DNA of 64,000 bases from Gammaproteobacteria bacterium HGW-Gammaproteobacteria-13. GTDB taxonomy: Bacteria; Pseudomonadota; Gammaproteobacteria; Pseudomonadales; Pseudomonadaceae. Both the position numbers and the translations under genes were made by a program. This document shows, piece after piece, positions 53,627 to 63,000 of this stretch. The notes under the pieces were generated by a model. The model had not been told where the DNA came from. It made no database searches and saw nothing but the letters and a program-made list of their open reading frames with translations. The stretch lies in NCBI GenBank assembly GCA_002840155.1, contig PGZH01000009.1, positions 186,001 through 250,000 of the forward strand, written 5' to 3'. How positions within the stretch are numbered: position 1 is the stretch's first letter; each line of letters starts with the position of its first letter.

Positions 53627-54432
53627 GTGCTGCCGAAAAGTTGCACCTGCACAACGAAACGGCGCAGCCGCTGTTTAGCGTGCGTGACCTGACCCGCCTG
53701 TACGGCCTGGAGAAGGGCTGCCAGGGCGTGTCCTTTGATCTGTATCCGGGTGAGGTCTTGGGTATTGTCGGCGAGTCCGGTTCGGGCAAGTCGACCCTGC
53801 TCAGCCTGCTCTCCGGGCGCTGTCCGCCGGATCGCGGCACGGTCAGCTACCGCGACACAACCGGCAACTGGGTTGATCTGTACAGCGCCAGCGAAGCGCA
53901 GCGGCGCACCCTGCTGCGCACCGAGTGGGGCTTTGTCGAGCAGAACCCGCGTGACGGCCTGCGCATGGGCGTATCGGCCGGGGCGAATATCGGCGAACGG
54001 CTGATGGCCCAGGGCGTGCGCCATTACGGCGAGCTGCGCGCGGCCGGCATCGACTGGTTGAAACAGGTGGAGATCGACCCGCTACGTATCGACGACCTGC
54101 CGCGCACCTTCTCCGGCGGCATGCAGCAGCGTTTGCAGATCGCCCGCAACCTGGTGTCCAGCCCACGGCTGATCTTTATGGATGAGCCTACCGGCGGCCT
54201 CGATGTATCGGTGCAGGCGCGCCTGCTCGACCTGCTGCGCGGCCTGGTGCGCGAGCTGGACCTGGCGGTGGTGATCGTCACCCACGACCTGGCCGTGGCG
54301 CGCTTGCTGGCGGACCGGTTGATGGTGATGCGCCGCTCCCATGTGGTCGAGGCCGGTCTCACCGACCAGATTCTCGATGACCCGCAGCATCCCTATTCGC
54401 AGTTGCTGGTGTCGTCGGTGTTGCAGCCCTAG
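53623..54432 (+). CDS. phnK: C-P lyase ABC-type ATPase PhnK
   Basis: A 269-residue ABC ATPase that docks on PhnJ; it has no membrane partner. Walker A GESGSGKST (about 50-58), Q-loop FVEQNPRDGLRMG, signature FSGGMQQRLQIARNL (about 165), Walker B LIFMDEPTGGLD, H-loop VTHDLAVA. ATGA overlap with phnJ. A REP element follows before phnL. Confidence 0.95.
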   Translation: MSAAEKLHLHNETAQPLFSVRDLTRLYGLEKGCQGVSFDLYPGEVLGIVGESGSGKSTLLSLLSGRCPPDRGTVSYRDTTGNWVDLYSASEAQRRTLLRTEWGFVEQNPRDGLRMGVSAGANIGERLMAQGVRHYGELRAAGIDWLKQVEIDPLRIDDLPRTFSGGMQQRLQIARNLVSSPRLIFMDEPTGGLDVSVQARLLDLLRGLVRELDLAVVIVTHDLAVARLLADRLMVMRRSHVVEAGLTDQILDDPQHPYSQLLVSSVLQP

Positions 54433-54450
54433 TTCAGGCATGTGGCTGGG

Positions 54451-54525
54451 TAGGGTGGATGACGCTCTTTTCATCCACCAACGTGCCGCCATCGGTGGAT
54501 GGATAAAGCGCCATCCACCCTACGA
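54451..54525. repeat. REP pair between phnK and phnL
   Basis: TAGGGTGGATGACG...TCATCCACC at 54451-54479 and an inverted partner GTGGATGGATAAAGCGCCAT-CCACCCTA at about 54495-54523. It is the only non-coding gap in the phnG-phnP run other than a few bases. Confidence 0.85.
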
Positions 54526-54575
54526 AACGGCTCTCGCGCCGGATCACACCCGTTCGCATGAAGCTCGAGGTTTAT

Positions 54576-55289
54576 ATGAATACGCTTATCGAAGTCAGCG
54601 GCCTTAGCAAGACCTTCACCCTGCATCAGCAGCACGGCGTGGTGCTGAATGTGTTGAGCGGGCTGCATTTTAGTGTGCGCGCCGGCGAGTGCCTGGTGCT
54701 GCACGGTCAATCCGGCGCCGGCAAATCGACCTTGCTGCGCACCCTGTACGGCAACTACTTGGCCGCCGGCGGCAGCATTCGTGTGCTGCACAACGGCGAA
54801 TGGGTCGAGCTGGTCGGCGCCGAACCGCGCCAGGTGCTGGCGGTACGCCGGCAGACCCTGGGCTATGTCAGCCAGTTTCTGCGGGTGATTCCCCGTGTCG
54901 CCACCCTAGATGTGGTGATGGAACCGGCCCTGGCCCGTGGCTGGAGCAAGGCGGACGCCGAGGCGCGGGCGAAAAGCCTGCTAAGCCGGCTGAATATCCC
55001 CCAGGCCCTGTGGCAGCTGGCCCCCGGCACCTTCTCCGGCGGCGAGCAGCAGCGGGTGAATATTGCCCGCGGCTTTATGGTCGCCTGGCCGCTGATGCTG
55101 CTGGATGAACCCACCGCCTCCCTGGACGACGCCAACCGCCAGGTGGTGCTGGAGCTGATCGATGAAGCCAAGGCCGCCGGCAGCGCGCTGATCGGCATCT
55201 TCCACGACCGCGCCGCCCGTGAGGCGGTGGCTGATCGCTTTCTTGATATGAGCGCTGCGGCGCAGCAGGAGTATGTATATGCCGGTTGA
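54576..55289 (+). CDS. phnL: C-P lyase ABC-type ATPase PhnL
   Basis: A 237-residue ABC ATPase paralogous to PhnK and required for C-P lyase action. Walker A GQSGAGKST, Q-loop TLGYVSQFLRVIP, signature FSGGEQQRVNIARGF, Walker B LMLLDEPTASLD, and the H-loop FHDRAAREAV. ATG 54576 is preferred over one six codons upstream because GAGG lies seven to eight bases before it. Its end overlaps phnM by 11 bases. Confidence 0.94.
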   Translation: MNTLIEVSGLSKTFTLHQQHGVVLNVLSGLHFSVRAGECLVLHGQSGAGKSTLLRTLYGNYLAAGGSIRVLHNGEWVELVGAEPRQVLAVRRQTLGYVSQFLRVIPRVATLDVVMEPALARGWSKADAEARAKSLLSRLNIPQALWQLAPGTFSGGEQQRVNIARGFMVAWPLMLLDEPTASLDDANRQVVLELIDEAKAAGSALIGIFHDRAAREAVADRFLDMSAAAQQEYVYAG

Positions 55290-56424
55290 ACAGATTCTGA
55301 CCAACGCGCGGATCGTCACCGCCGAGCAGGAGTTTGTCGGCACCCTGGTACTGCGTGACGGCCTGATTGCCCAGGTGGAAGAGGGCGTCAGCGGTTTGCC
55401 CCAGGCGCAGAACTTGAACGGTGATTACCTGCTGCCCGGCCTGGTCGAGTTGCACACCGATAACCTGGAAAAATACATGAGCCCACGGCCGGGGGTGGAT
55501 TGGCCCTCGGCTTCGGCAGTGCTGACCCACGATGCGCAGATCGCCTCGGCCGGCATTACCACGGTGTTCGATGCCCTGGCGATTGGCGACGTCAACCCGC
55601 GCGGCAAACGCATGCAGCAACTGCCGGCGATGCTCGAAGCGATTGCCGAAGCCTCAGCGGCCGGTCATATGCGCGCCGATCACCGCCTGCACCTGCGCTG
55701 CGAGGTCTGCCACCCGGAGACTCTCGCGGTGTTTCGCGATCTGGTCGAGCACCCGCTGGTGCAACTGGTCTCGGTGATGGACCACGCGCCAGGCCAGCGC
55801 CAGTTCGCCAAGGAAGACAAATACCGCGAGTACTACATGGGCAAGTACCACCTCAGTGAGGCGGAGATGAATGCCTTTATCCTGGAGCAGGTGGGCAACT
55901 CGCGGCAGTACAGCGACCGCCAGCGTCGCAGCATTGTTGCCGACTGCCAGGCCCGTGGTATTTCCGTGGCCAGCCACGACGACGCGACCCTGGCCCATGT
56001 GCAGGAGTCGGCGAGTTTTGGCATGTCCATCGCCGAATTTCCCACCACCCTGGAGGCCGCCAAGGCCAGCCACGAGCTGGGCCTGAAGGTGCTGATGGGC
56101 GCGCCGAATATCGTCCGCGGTGGTTCGCACTCCGGCAATATCGCCGCCGCTGAACTGGCCCGGCATGGCGTGCTGGATATCCTCTCCAGCGACTATTACC
56201 CGTCCAGCCTGTTGCAGGCCGCTTTGCTGCTGGCCGGGCAGGATAACGGCTATGATCTGCCGCGAGCGATTGCCACCGTCAGCCGCGTGCCGGCACAGGC
56301 GGCGGGGCTGCATGATCGCGGCGAAATCCGCGTCGGCCTGCGTGCCGACCTGGTGCATGCACAGGTGCATGCGGGCCAGGCGGTGATCCAGCAAGTCTGG
56401 CGACAAGCGAAAAGGGTGTTCTGA
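55279..56424 (+). CDS. phnM: Ribose triphosphonate diphosphatase PhnM
   Basis: Removes pyrophosphate from the alkylphosphonate ribose triphosphate made by PhnGHI. A 381-residue amidohydrolase-fold protein: metal ligands in PGLVELHTDNLEKY (HxD), SVMDHAPGQRQF, ASHDDATLAHV, and the final LDILSSDYYPSSLL Asp. ATG 55279 has AGGAG at good spacing; an ATG two codons upstream is too close to it. Confidence 0.94.
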   Translation: MPVEQILTNARIVTAEQEFVGTLVLRDGLIAQVEEGVSGLPQAQNLNGDYLLPGLVELHTDNLEKYMSPRPGVDWPSASAVLTHDAQIASAGITTVFDALAIGDVNPRGKRMQQLPAMLEAIAEASAAGHMRADHRLHLRCEVCHPETLAVFRDLVEHPLVQLVSVMDHAPGQRQFAKEDKYREYYMGKYHLSEAEMNAFILEQVGNSRQYSDRQRRSIVADCQARGISVASHDDATLAHVQESASFGMSIAEFPTTLEAAKASHELGLKVLMGAPNIVRGGSHSGNIAAAELARHGVLDILSSDYYPSSLLQAALLLAGQDNGYDLPRAIATVSRVPAQAAGLHDRGEIRVGLRADLVHAQVHAGQAVIQQVWRQAKRVF

Positions 56425-57044
56425 TGAGTGGCCGGTTGATCTATCTGATGGGGCCTTCGGGCTCGGGCAAGGACAGCCTGCTAAATGCCGCGCGTGAGCG
56501 CCTGGCCGAACGGGGTTGTGTGATCGCCCGCCGGGTCATTACCCGCTCGGCGGAAGCGGTGGGCGAGGACGCCATCGGTGTGTCGCCGGCCGAGTTCGAC
56601 CAGCAGGAAGCGGCCGGCGCTTTTGCCCTGAGCTGGCGCGCCAACGGCCTGGCCTATGGCATCCCCCGGCAGATCGATGACTGGTTGGCGACGGGGCAGG
56701 ATGTGCTGGTCAACGGTTCGCGCGGCTATCTGCCTAAGGCGCGCCAGCGTTATCCCGAACTGCTGGCGATCCTGCTGCAGGTGGATGAAGCAGCCCTACG
56801 CCAGCGCCTGCAAGCGCGCGGACGGGAAAGCGCCGAGCAGATCGAGGCCCGCCTGGCGCGCAGCCGCGACTTTGTTGTGGGAGGCGCTTTAGCGGCGATA
56901 GTCGCGGCTGAAGCGGAGCGCCGCCCGGCCCCTCCCACGCAAGGATCAACAGAGAACCTCATCGTCCTCAACAACTCCGGTCCACTCGACCAAACCGTCA
57001 CCCAGTTGCTGCAACTGCTGAGCGATGCCCGCGCATGCGCCTGA
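56424..57044 (+). CDS. phnN: Ribose 1,5-bisphosphate phosphokinase PhnN, with REP insertion
   Basis: Phosphorylates ribose 1,5-bisphosphate to PRPP, ending the C-P lyase route. A guanylate-kinase-like fold with P-loop GPSGSGKDS (about 10-18), RVITRSAEAVGEDAIGVS and LSWRANGLAYGIP. At 206 residues it is about 20 longer than the usual size. The excess, residues about 152-172 (VGGALAAIVAAEAERRPAPP), is encoded by a REP palindrome (56877-56938) in frame. The C-terminal LNNSGPLDQTVTQLLQLL is normal, so the protein may still work. Overlaps phnP by 10 bases. Confidence 0.9.
   Translation: MSGRLIYLMGPSGSGKDSLLNAARERLAERGCVIARRVITRSAEAVGEDAIGVSPAEFDQQEAAGAFALSWRANGLAYGIPRQIDDWLATGQDVLVNGSRGYLPKARQRYPELLAILLQVDEAALRQRLQARGRESAEQIEARLARSRDFVVGGALAAIVAAEAERRPAPPTQGSTENLIVLNNSGPLDQTVTQLLQLLSDARACA
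56877..56938. repeat. REP palindrome inside phnN
   Basis: Ends GTGGGAGG and CCTCCCAC are exact inverted copies, with GCTTTAGC(GG)CG and GCGGCTGAAGC arms inside, the same family as at 57822 and 59269-59335 (GTGGGAGGGGCTTTAGCCGC). Confidence 0.85.
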
Positions 57045-57799
57045 CCTTGCTCGGCACCGGCGATGCGCGCCAGGTGCCGGTGTACAACTGCAGCTGCGCG
57101 GCCTGCGACAGCGCCCGGGTTTATCCCGCGCGGCGCCGTGGCCCCTGTTGCGCGATGATCGAATGCGGCGCGCAGTGCTGGCTGATCGACTCGGGCCTGA
57201 CCGATTTGTGCGAGCGCTTCCCGCCCCATAGCCTGAGCGGCATTCTGCAAACCCATTACCACGCCGACCATGCCCAGGGCTTGCTGCACCTGCGCTGGGG
57301 CCAGGGGCTGATTATTCCGGTGCATGGCCCGGATGATCCAGAAGGCTTGGCCGATCTGTACAAGCACCCCGGTATTCTCGATTTCAGCCAGCCGTTTGCG
57401 CCCTTCGAGCAGCGGCAGCTGGGTGAGTTAAGCGTCACGGCGCTGCCTCTTAATCACTCGAAACCGACCTTTGGCTATCTGCTGGAAGGGCAGGCGGACA
57501 CTGGCGAGCGCCGTCGTATTGCCTACCTTACCGATACCCTCGGCGTACCGGACGCCAGTGCCGAGGTGCTGCGCCAGCAGCCGCTGGACCTGCTGGTGCT
57601 GGATTGCTCCACCGCGCCGCAGCCCATCGCCCCGCGCAATCACAACGACCTGACCCGCGCGCTGGAAGTGGTCGAGCAATTGCAGCCCAGAGAAACCGTG
57701 CTGACCCATATCGGCCACAGTTTCGATGCCTGGTTGCTGGAGCATCCCGATGCCTTGCCGGCGGGCGTCAGCCTGGCCTTTGATGGGCGGATGCTATGA
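57035..57799 (+). CDS. phnP: Phosphoribosyl cyclic phosphodiesterase PhnP
   Basis: Opens the 1,2-cyclic phosphate ribose product left by PhnJ. The 254-residue metallo-beta-lactamase-fold enzyme has the metal motif THYHADH (His 74, 76, Asp 78, His 79) and the extra zinc-site cysteines in NCSCAAC (19, 21, 24), as in E. coli PhnP. The later ligands are in LPLNHSKPTFGYL and AYLTDTLG. Last gene of the operon; REP sequences follow. Confidence 0.94.
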   Translation: MRLTLLGTGDARQVPVYNCSCAACDSARVYPARRRGPCCAMIECGAQCWLIDSGLTDLCERFPPHSLSGILQTHYHADHAQGLLHLRWGQGLIIPVHGPDDPEGLADLYKHPGILDFSQPFAPFEQRQLGELSVTALPLNHSKPTFGYLLEGQADTGERRRIAYLTDTLGVPDASAEVLRQQPLDLLVLDCSTAPQPIAPRNHNDLTRALEVVEQLQPRETVLTHIGHSFDAWLLEHPDALPAGVSLAFDGRML

Positions 57800-57814
57800 G
57801 TTCGGCAAATATTT

Positions 57815-58026
57815 GTGGGAGGGGCCGGGCGGCGACCCGCTTTAGCCGCGATATGCAGTTCGTAGGGTGGTTAGCCGCCTACCGCGTTTGCCAGGTTTCA
57901 CCCTGTATGGGGCGCGGCGTAACCCACCATTGGCGCAACGCGTTCGATTGCTTGGTGGGTTACGCGCCGCGCTGCTATCGCAGTTGGCTTATCGGGCGGT
58001 GTTCAGCGTCGCTAACCCACCCTACG
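57815..58026. repeat. REP cluster after phnP
   Basis: A GTGGGAGGGGCCGGGCGG-CGCTTTAGCCGCG unit at about 57822, then CGTAGGGTGGTTAGCCGC, GTAACCCACCATTGGCGCAA, its inverse TTGGTGGGTTACGCGCC, and CTAACCCACCCTACG. No gene. Confidence 0.8.
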
Positions 58027-58039
58027 TGTTGGTGGTGTT

Positions 58040-59260
58040 ATGAATAACGCCCGCCGCATAACCCTGCTGCTATGCGGCGCAGAAACCCTGGGCATGGCCG
58101 GCTTTGCGCTGTTCGCCGCCTTGCTGCCGGACTTCCAGGCGCTGTGGGGGTTGAGTAATACCGAGGCCGGCTGGATTGGTGGCGGCTTCTTTCTTGGCTA
58201 TATGGTGGCGGTGCCGATCCTGACTGGGCTCACCGATAAATACGATGCGCGGCTGATCTACCTGGCGGCGATGCTGCTAACCGCCGTGGCCAGTGCTGGT
58301 TTCGTCTTCGCCGATGGCTTCTGGTCGGCCCTGGCCTGGCGCGTGCTGGCCGGCGTCGGCCTGGCCGGCACCTATATGCCGGGGCTCAAGGCGCTGTCCG
58401 AGCGTATCGAAGGGCCGGCGCAGTCGCGCGCGGTGGCCTTCTATACCGCGAGCTTCGGCCTGGGCACGGCGCTGTCATTTATTCTCGCCGGTGAGCTGGC
58501 CAAGTTCGGCGGTTGGCAGTTGCCGACCCTGCTCAGCGGTGTTTGCGCCTTGCTGGCCTGGGCCATGGTCTATTGGGGCCTGCAGCCCAAGGCGGTGGTG
58601 CAGCATGCACCGCGTAAACTGCTGGACCTGGCCCCGCTGAAGAATCGCGCAGTGGTCGCCTACTGCCTGGCCTATGCGGTGCACAACCTTGAACTGTTTG
58701 CCCTGCGTGCCTGGGTGGTGGCGTTTGTGGTGTTTTCCGGGTACTTGCAGGGCAGTGATCCCTGGTTGTCCGGCACCTGGGTGGCGATGTTGGTAACCCT
58801 AATCGGCATGCCCGCGAGTATTTTCGGCAACGAGCTGGCGCTACGTTTTGGTCGGCAGCGCTGGTTGATCGCGGTAATGCTCAGCTCGACGGTGCTGGCG
58901 CTGGGTATCGGCCTGAGTGCGGCCTTGCCGTTCTGGCTGATGCTGGTACTGGTGTTGCTCTACAGCATCACCGTCACCGCCGACTCGTCATCCCTGACCG
59001 CCGGCCTGATCGCTGTCGCCCCGGCCAGCCATCGCGGCGCGGCTATGGCGCTGTATTCCTGCACCGGCTTTAGCGGTGCCTTTCTCGGTCCGCTGCTGTT
59101 TGGCATCAGCCTGGATCTGTTGGGCGACAAGAGCCTGCTCGGCTGGTGGGCCGCGTTTGCCCTGATGGGATTGCTACTGCTGCTGGGGCCACTGGCGTTG
59201 TGGTGGGCGGGAAGGGCGCAGCCAGACAGCGCCTTACTGCAGCGTGCACAGACTTTATAA
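58040..59260 (+). CDS. Major facilitator superfamily transporter
   Basis: A 406-residue protein with 12 predicted membrane segments. The MFS motif A-like loop GGGFFLGYMVAVPILTGLTDKYDAR (about 47-71) lies between helices 2 and 3, and the family block RVLAGVGLAGTYMPGLKALSERI follows. Overall it resembles the CynX/NimT or nitrate/phthalate-type single-polypeptide permeases. Substrate unknown. It has a weak site before ATG 58040 and stands between REP clusters, so it is probably expressed alone. Confidence 0.88.
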   Translation: MNNARRITLLLCGAETLGMAGFALFAALLPDFQALWGLSNTEAGWIGGGFFLGYMVAVPILTGLTDKYDARLIYLAAMLLTAVASAGFVFADGFWSALAWRVLAGVGLAGTYMPGLKALSERIEGPAQSRAVAFYTASFGLGTALSFILAGELAKFGGWQLPTLLSGVCALLAWAMVYWGLQPKAVVQHAPRKLLDLAPLKNRAVVAYCLAYAVHNLELFALRAWVVAFVVFSGYLQGSDPWLSGTWVAMLVTLIGMPASIFGNELALRFGRQRWLIAVMLSSTVLALGIGLSAALPFWLMLVLVLLYSITVTADSSSLTAGLIAVAPASHRGAAMALYSCTGFSGAFLGPLLFGISLDLLGDKSLLGWWAAFALMGLLLLLGPLALWWAGRAQPDSALLQRAQTL

Positions 59261-59268
59261 AGCCCAAA

Positions 59269-59404
59269 TCTTTTCGCGGCTAAAGCCCCTCCCACGGATT
59301 TGCACTGGCCTGTGGGAGGGGCTTTAGCCGCGATAAATTCCCCGTAGCCCGGATGCAATCCGGGGAATTGTGCAGCCCATGCCCCGGATTACATCCGGGC
59401 TACA
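59269..59404. repeat. Two REP pairs
   Basis: CGCGGCTAAAGCCCCTCCCA at 59275 faces TGTGGGAGGGGCTTTAGCCG at 59312; then GTAGCCCGGATGCAATCCGG at 59344 faces CCGGATTACATCCGGGCTAC at about 59383. Both families also occur elsewhere in the window. Confidence 0.9.
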
Positions 59405-59411
59405 AAATGGC

Positions 59412-59879
59412 TCAATCCAGCGGCAACTCGGTGGTGCGCTTAACCTCGCTCATGGCGATATGCGAGTGCGCTTCGTGCACATGCGGGCGTTGCAGCAGGT
59501 GGTCGCGCAGGAAGCGTTCGTAGCTGGCGATGTCCTTGGCCACCACCTTGAGCAAGTAATCCGAGCCGCCAGCCATGGTGAAGCACTCCAGCACCTCGGG
59601 GTAACCGACCACCGCCTGCTCGAACTCTTCCAGGTTGCTACGGCCGTGGGCCGAGAGTTTGATATCGACAAACACGGTGATGCTGAAGCCCAGTTGCTTG
59701 TGGCTGAGCAGGGCAACCTTGCGCTCGATAATGCCTTCTTCCTGCATGCGGTGAATCCGCCGCCAGCAGGGCGATTGTGACAATTCCACCTTCTCGGCGA
59801 TCTCGGCGGCGGAGAGGTCGGCGTTGTGCTGCAGCAGGCGGAGAATCTTGCGGTCGATGGGGCTGAGTTTTTCTTGCAT
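59412..59879 (-). CDS. Lrp/AsnC-family transcriptional regulator
   Basis: A 155-residue feast/famine regulator with an N-terminal helix-turn-helix (KLSPIDRKILRLLQHNADLSAAEIAEKVELSQSPCWRRI, about 4-42) and a C-terminal RAM ligand domain (about 70-150, FSITVFVDIKLSAHG, AGGSDYLLKVVAKDIASYERFL). It is divergent from the indolepyruvate oxidoreductase gene, so control of amino-acid degradation genes by an amino acid is likely. Confidence 0.92.
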   Translation of the reverse strand: MQEKLSPIDRKILRLLQHNADLSAAEIAEKVELSQSPCWRRIHRMQEEGIIERKVALLSHKQLGFSITVFVDIKLSAHGRSNLEEFEQAVVGYPEVLECFTMAGGSDYLLKVVAKDIASYERFLRDHLLQRPHVHEAHSHIAMSEVKRTTELPLD

Positions 59880-60080
59880 GACTGTTCCGAATTTTTTGTT
59901 CTTGTTGGATTAATCATGCGCAGTATCTGCAAAACGGCCAGCAAAAAGAAATAAAAAAGCCACGCGCTCCGTTCATATTCTTGGCCATGCGCCTTGTGTG
60001 GTGATCCCGCACTAGGCTTAACAAGGGTGGCATTCACCGTTGCCAACCCAGCTCTCGATAAAAATAACAGGAGCACCACC

Positions 60081-63000
60081 ATGTCTCTGGCCGAAATCCG
60101 CCTGGATGACAAGTACCGCCTTGCTACCGGTCACCTCTACCTGACCGGCACCCAGGCGCTGACCCGCCTGCCCATGCTGCAGAAGCAACGCGACGCAGCT
60201 CATGGCCTGAATACCGCGTGCTTTATTTCCGGCTACCGTGGCTCGCCCCTGGGCAACCTCGACAAGAGCTTGTGGGACGCCAAGCAGTACCTCAAAGACA
60301 ATCACATCCACTTCCAGCCGGGCGTCAACGAAGAATTGGCCGCCACCTCGGTGTGGGGCAGCCAGCAGACCAGCCTGTTCCCCGGTGCGCGCTACGACGG
60401 CGTATTCGCCATGTGGTACGGCAAGGGCCCAGGCGTGGACCGTTGCGGTGATGTGTTCAAGCACGGTAACTCGGCTGGCGTTTCCGAGCATGGCGGTGTG
60501 CTGCTGCTGGCCGGTGACGACCATGGCTGCAAATCTTCAAGCATTGCTAACCAGAGCGAGCATGCGTTTATCGCCGCCTCGATCCCGGTGCTGAATCCGG
60601 CCAACGTTCAGGAAATTCTCGATTACGGCATCATCGGCTGGGAGCTGTCACGCTACAGCGGTTGCTGGGTGGCGCTGAAAACCATCGCCGAGAACGTCGA
60701 TTCTTCCGCCGTGGTGGATGTTGATCCGCTGCGTATGCAGGTGAAAATTCCCGAGGACTTCCAGCTGCCGGAAGATGGCGTGTACATCCGCTGGCCGGAC
60801 CCACCCCTGGCCCAGGAAGCGCGCCTCAACACCTACAAAATCTACGCTGCCCGCGCCTTTGCGCTGGCCAACAACCTCAACCAGATCAAGCTCGATTCGC
60901 CCAACCCGCGCTTAGGGATTATCACCACCGGCAAATCCTACCTCGACGTGCGTCAGGCTCTGGATGACCTCGGCCTGGATGAAGCGCTGTGCGCCCAGGT
61001 TGGCCTGCGCGTACTCAAGGTCGGCATGAGCTGGCCGCTGGAGCCGGTGTCGGTGCATGAGTTCGCCGAAGGCCTAGACGAGATTCTGGTGGTCGAGGAA
61101 AAACGCAGCATTATCGAAGACCAGCTCACCGGTCAGCTCTACAACTGGCCCGTGGGTAAGCGCCCGGTGGTGGTTGGCGAGTTCGACGAAGCCGGCCATT
61201 CGTTGCTGCCTAACCTCTCCGAGCTGACCCCAGCGATGATCGCCCGCGCCATCGCCAAACGCCTCGCGCCGATCTACAGCAGTGCCAGTATCGACGAGCG
61301 TCTGGCCTTCTTGGCCGCCAAGGAAGCATCGCTGGCCGCGCCCAAACACACCACCGTGCGCACCCCGCATTTCTGCTCCGGCTGCCCGCACAACACCTCG
61401 ACCAAACTGCCGGAAGGCAGCCGCGCCCAGGGCGGTATCGGTTGCCACTACATGACCCAGTGGATGGACCGCAACACCGACACCTTTACCCAGATGGGCG
61501 GTGAGGGCGCGACCTGGATCGGCCAGGCGCCGTTTACCGACACCCCGCATATCTTCCAGAACCTCGGTGACGGCACCTACTTCCACTCCGGCCAGCTGGC
61601 CCTGCGTGCGGCCGTGGCCGCCGGGGTGAATATCACCTACAAGATTCTCTACAACGACGCCGTGGCCATGACCGGCGGCCAGCCTATTGACGGCGAACTG
61701 CGCGTCGATCAACTGAGCCAGCAGGTGTTCGCCGAAGGGGTGAAGCGCATCGCCCTGGTCACCGACGAGCCGGAGAAGTACCCAACCCGCACCACCTTCG
61801 CACCCATCGTCACCTTCCACCATCGCCGTGATCTGGATGCCGTGCAGCGCGAGTTGCGCGAGTTCCAGGGCTGCTCGGTGATCATCTATGACCAGACCTG
61901 CGCCACCGAGAAGCGCCGTCGGCGCAAGCGCGGCAAGCTGGTCGATCCGCAGAAGCGCGCCTTTATCAACTCGGCAGTGTGCGAGGGTTGTGGCGATTGC
62001 AGCGTGAAATCCAACTGCCTGTCGGTGCTGCCGCTGGAAACCGAACTGGGGCGCAAGCGCGAGATCGACCAGAACTCCTGCAACAAGGATTTCAGCTGCG
62101 TCGAAGGTTTCTGCCCAAGCTTTGTCACCGTGCACGGCGGCAGCCTGCGTAAACCCACGGCCGTCGGCCTAGGCGCGCTATTTATCGCCTTGCCGGAGCC
62201 GCGCCAACCGGCGCTGGACCGCCCTTGGAATATCCTTCTGCCGGGTGTTGGCGGCAGCGGCGTAACCACTGTCGGCGCATTGCTCGGCATGGCTGCGCAT
62301 ATCGAAGGCAAGGGCTGCAGCGTGCTCGATCAGGCTGGCCTGGCGCAGAAATTCGGCCCGGTGATCACCCATATCCGTGTTGCCGCCAAACAGGACGATA
62401 TTTTTGCCGTGCGCATCGCCGCCGGGGAAACCGACCTGCTGCTGGGTTGCGATCTGGTGGTGTCTGCCAGCGAAGAGGCCCTGGCCAAACTGAATGACAA
62501 GATCGCCCACGCGGTGGTCAACAGCCATGAAGCGGCCACCGCCGAATTCACCCGCAACCCCGATGCCCAAGTGCCTGGCGCGGCGATGCGCGAGGCGCTG
62601 ATCGAAGCGGTCGGCGCGAGCAAAACCCACTTTGTCGATGCCAGCCGCCTGGCCACGCGCCTGCTCGGCGACAGCATCGCCACCAACCTGTTTATGCTCG
62701 GTTTCGCTTACCAGAAGGGCCTGGTGCCGGTGTCCGCCGAAGCCATCAACAAGGCCATCGAGCTTAACGGCGTGGCCGTGCAGCTCAATCAGCAGGCATT
62801 CCTCTGGGGCCGTCGTGCGGCCCATGATGCGGTCGCCGTGGAACGTCTGGCCAAGCCGGAAGTGATCGAAGCGCCGCATTGCCAGACCCTGGAAGACATC
62901 ATCGCTGACCGCGTGGTGCGCCTGACCGCCTACCAGAACGCCGCCTACGCCGAGCGCTACCGCGAGCAGGTGGCGCGGGTGCAGCAGATCGACAACAGCG

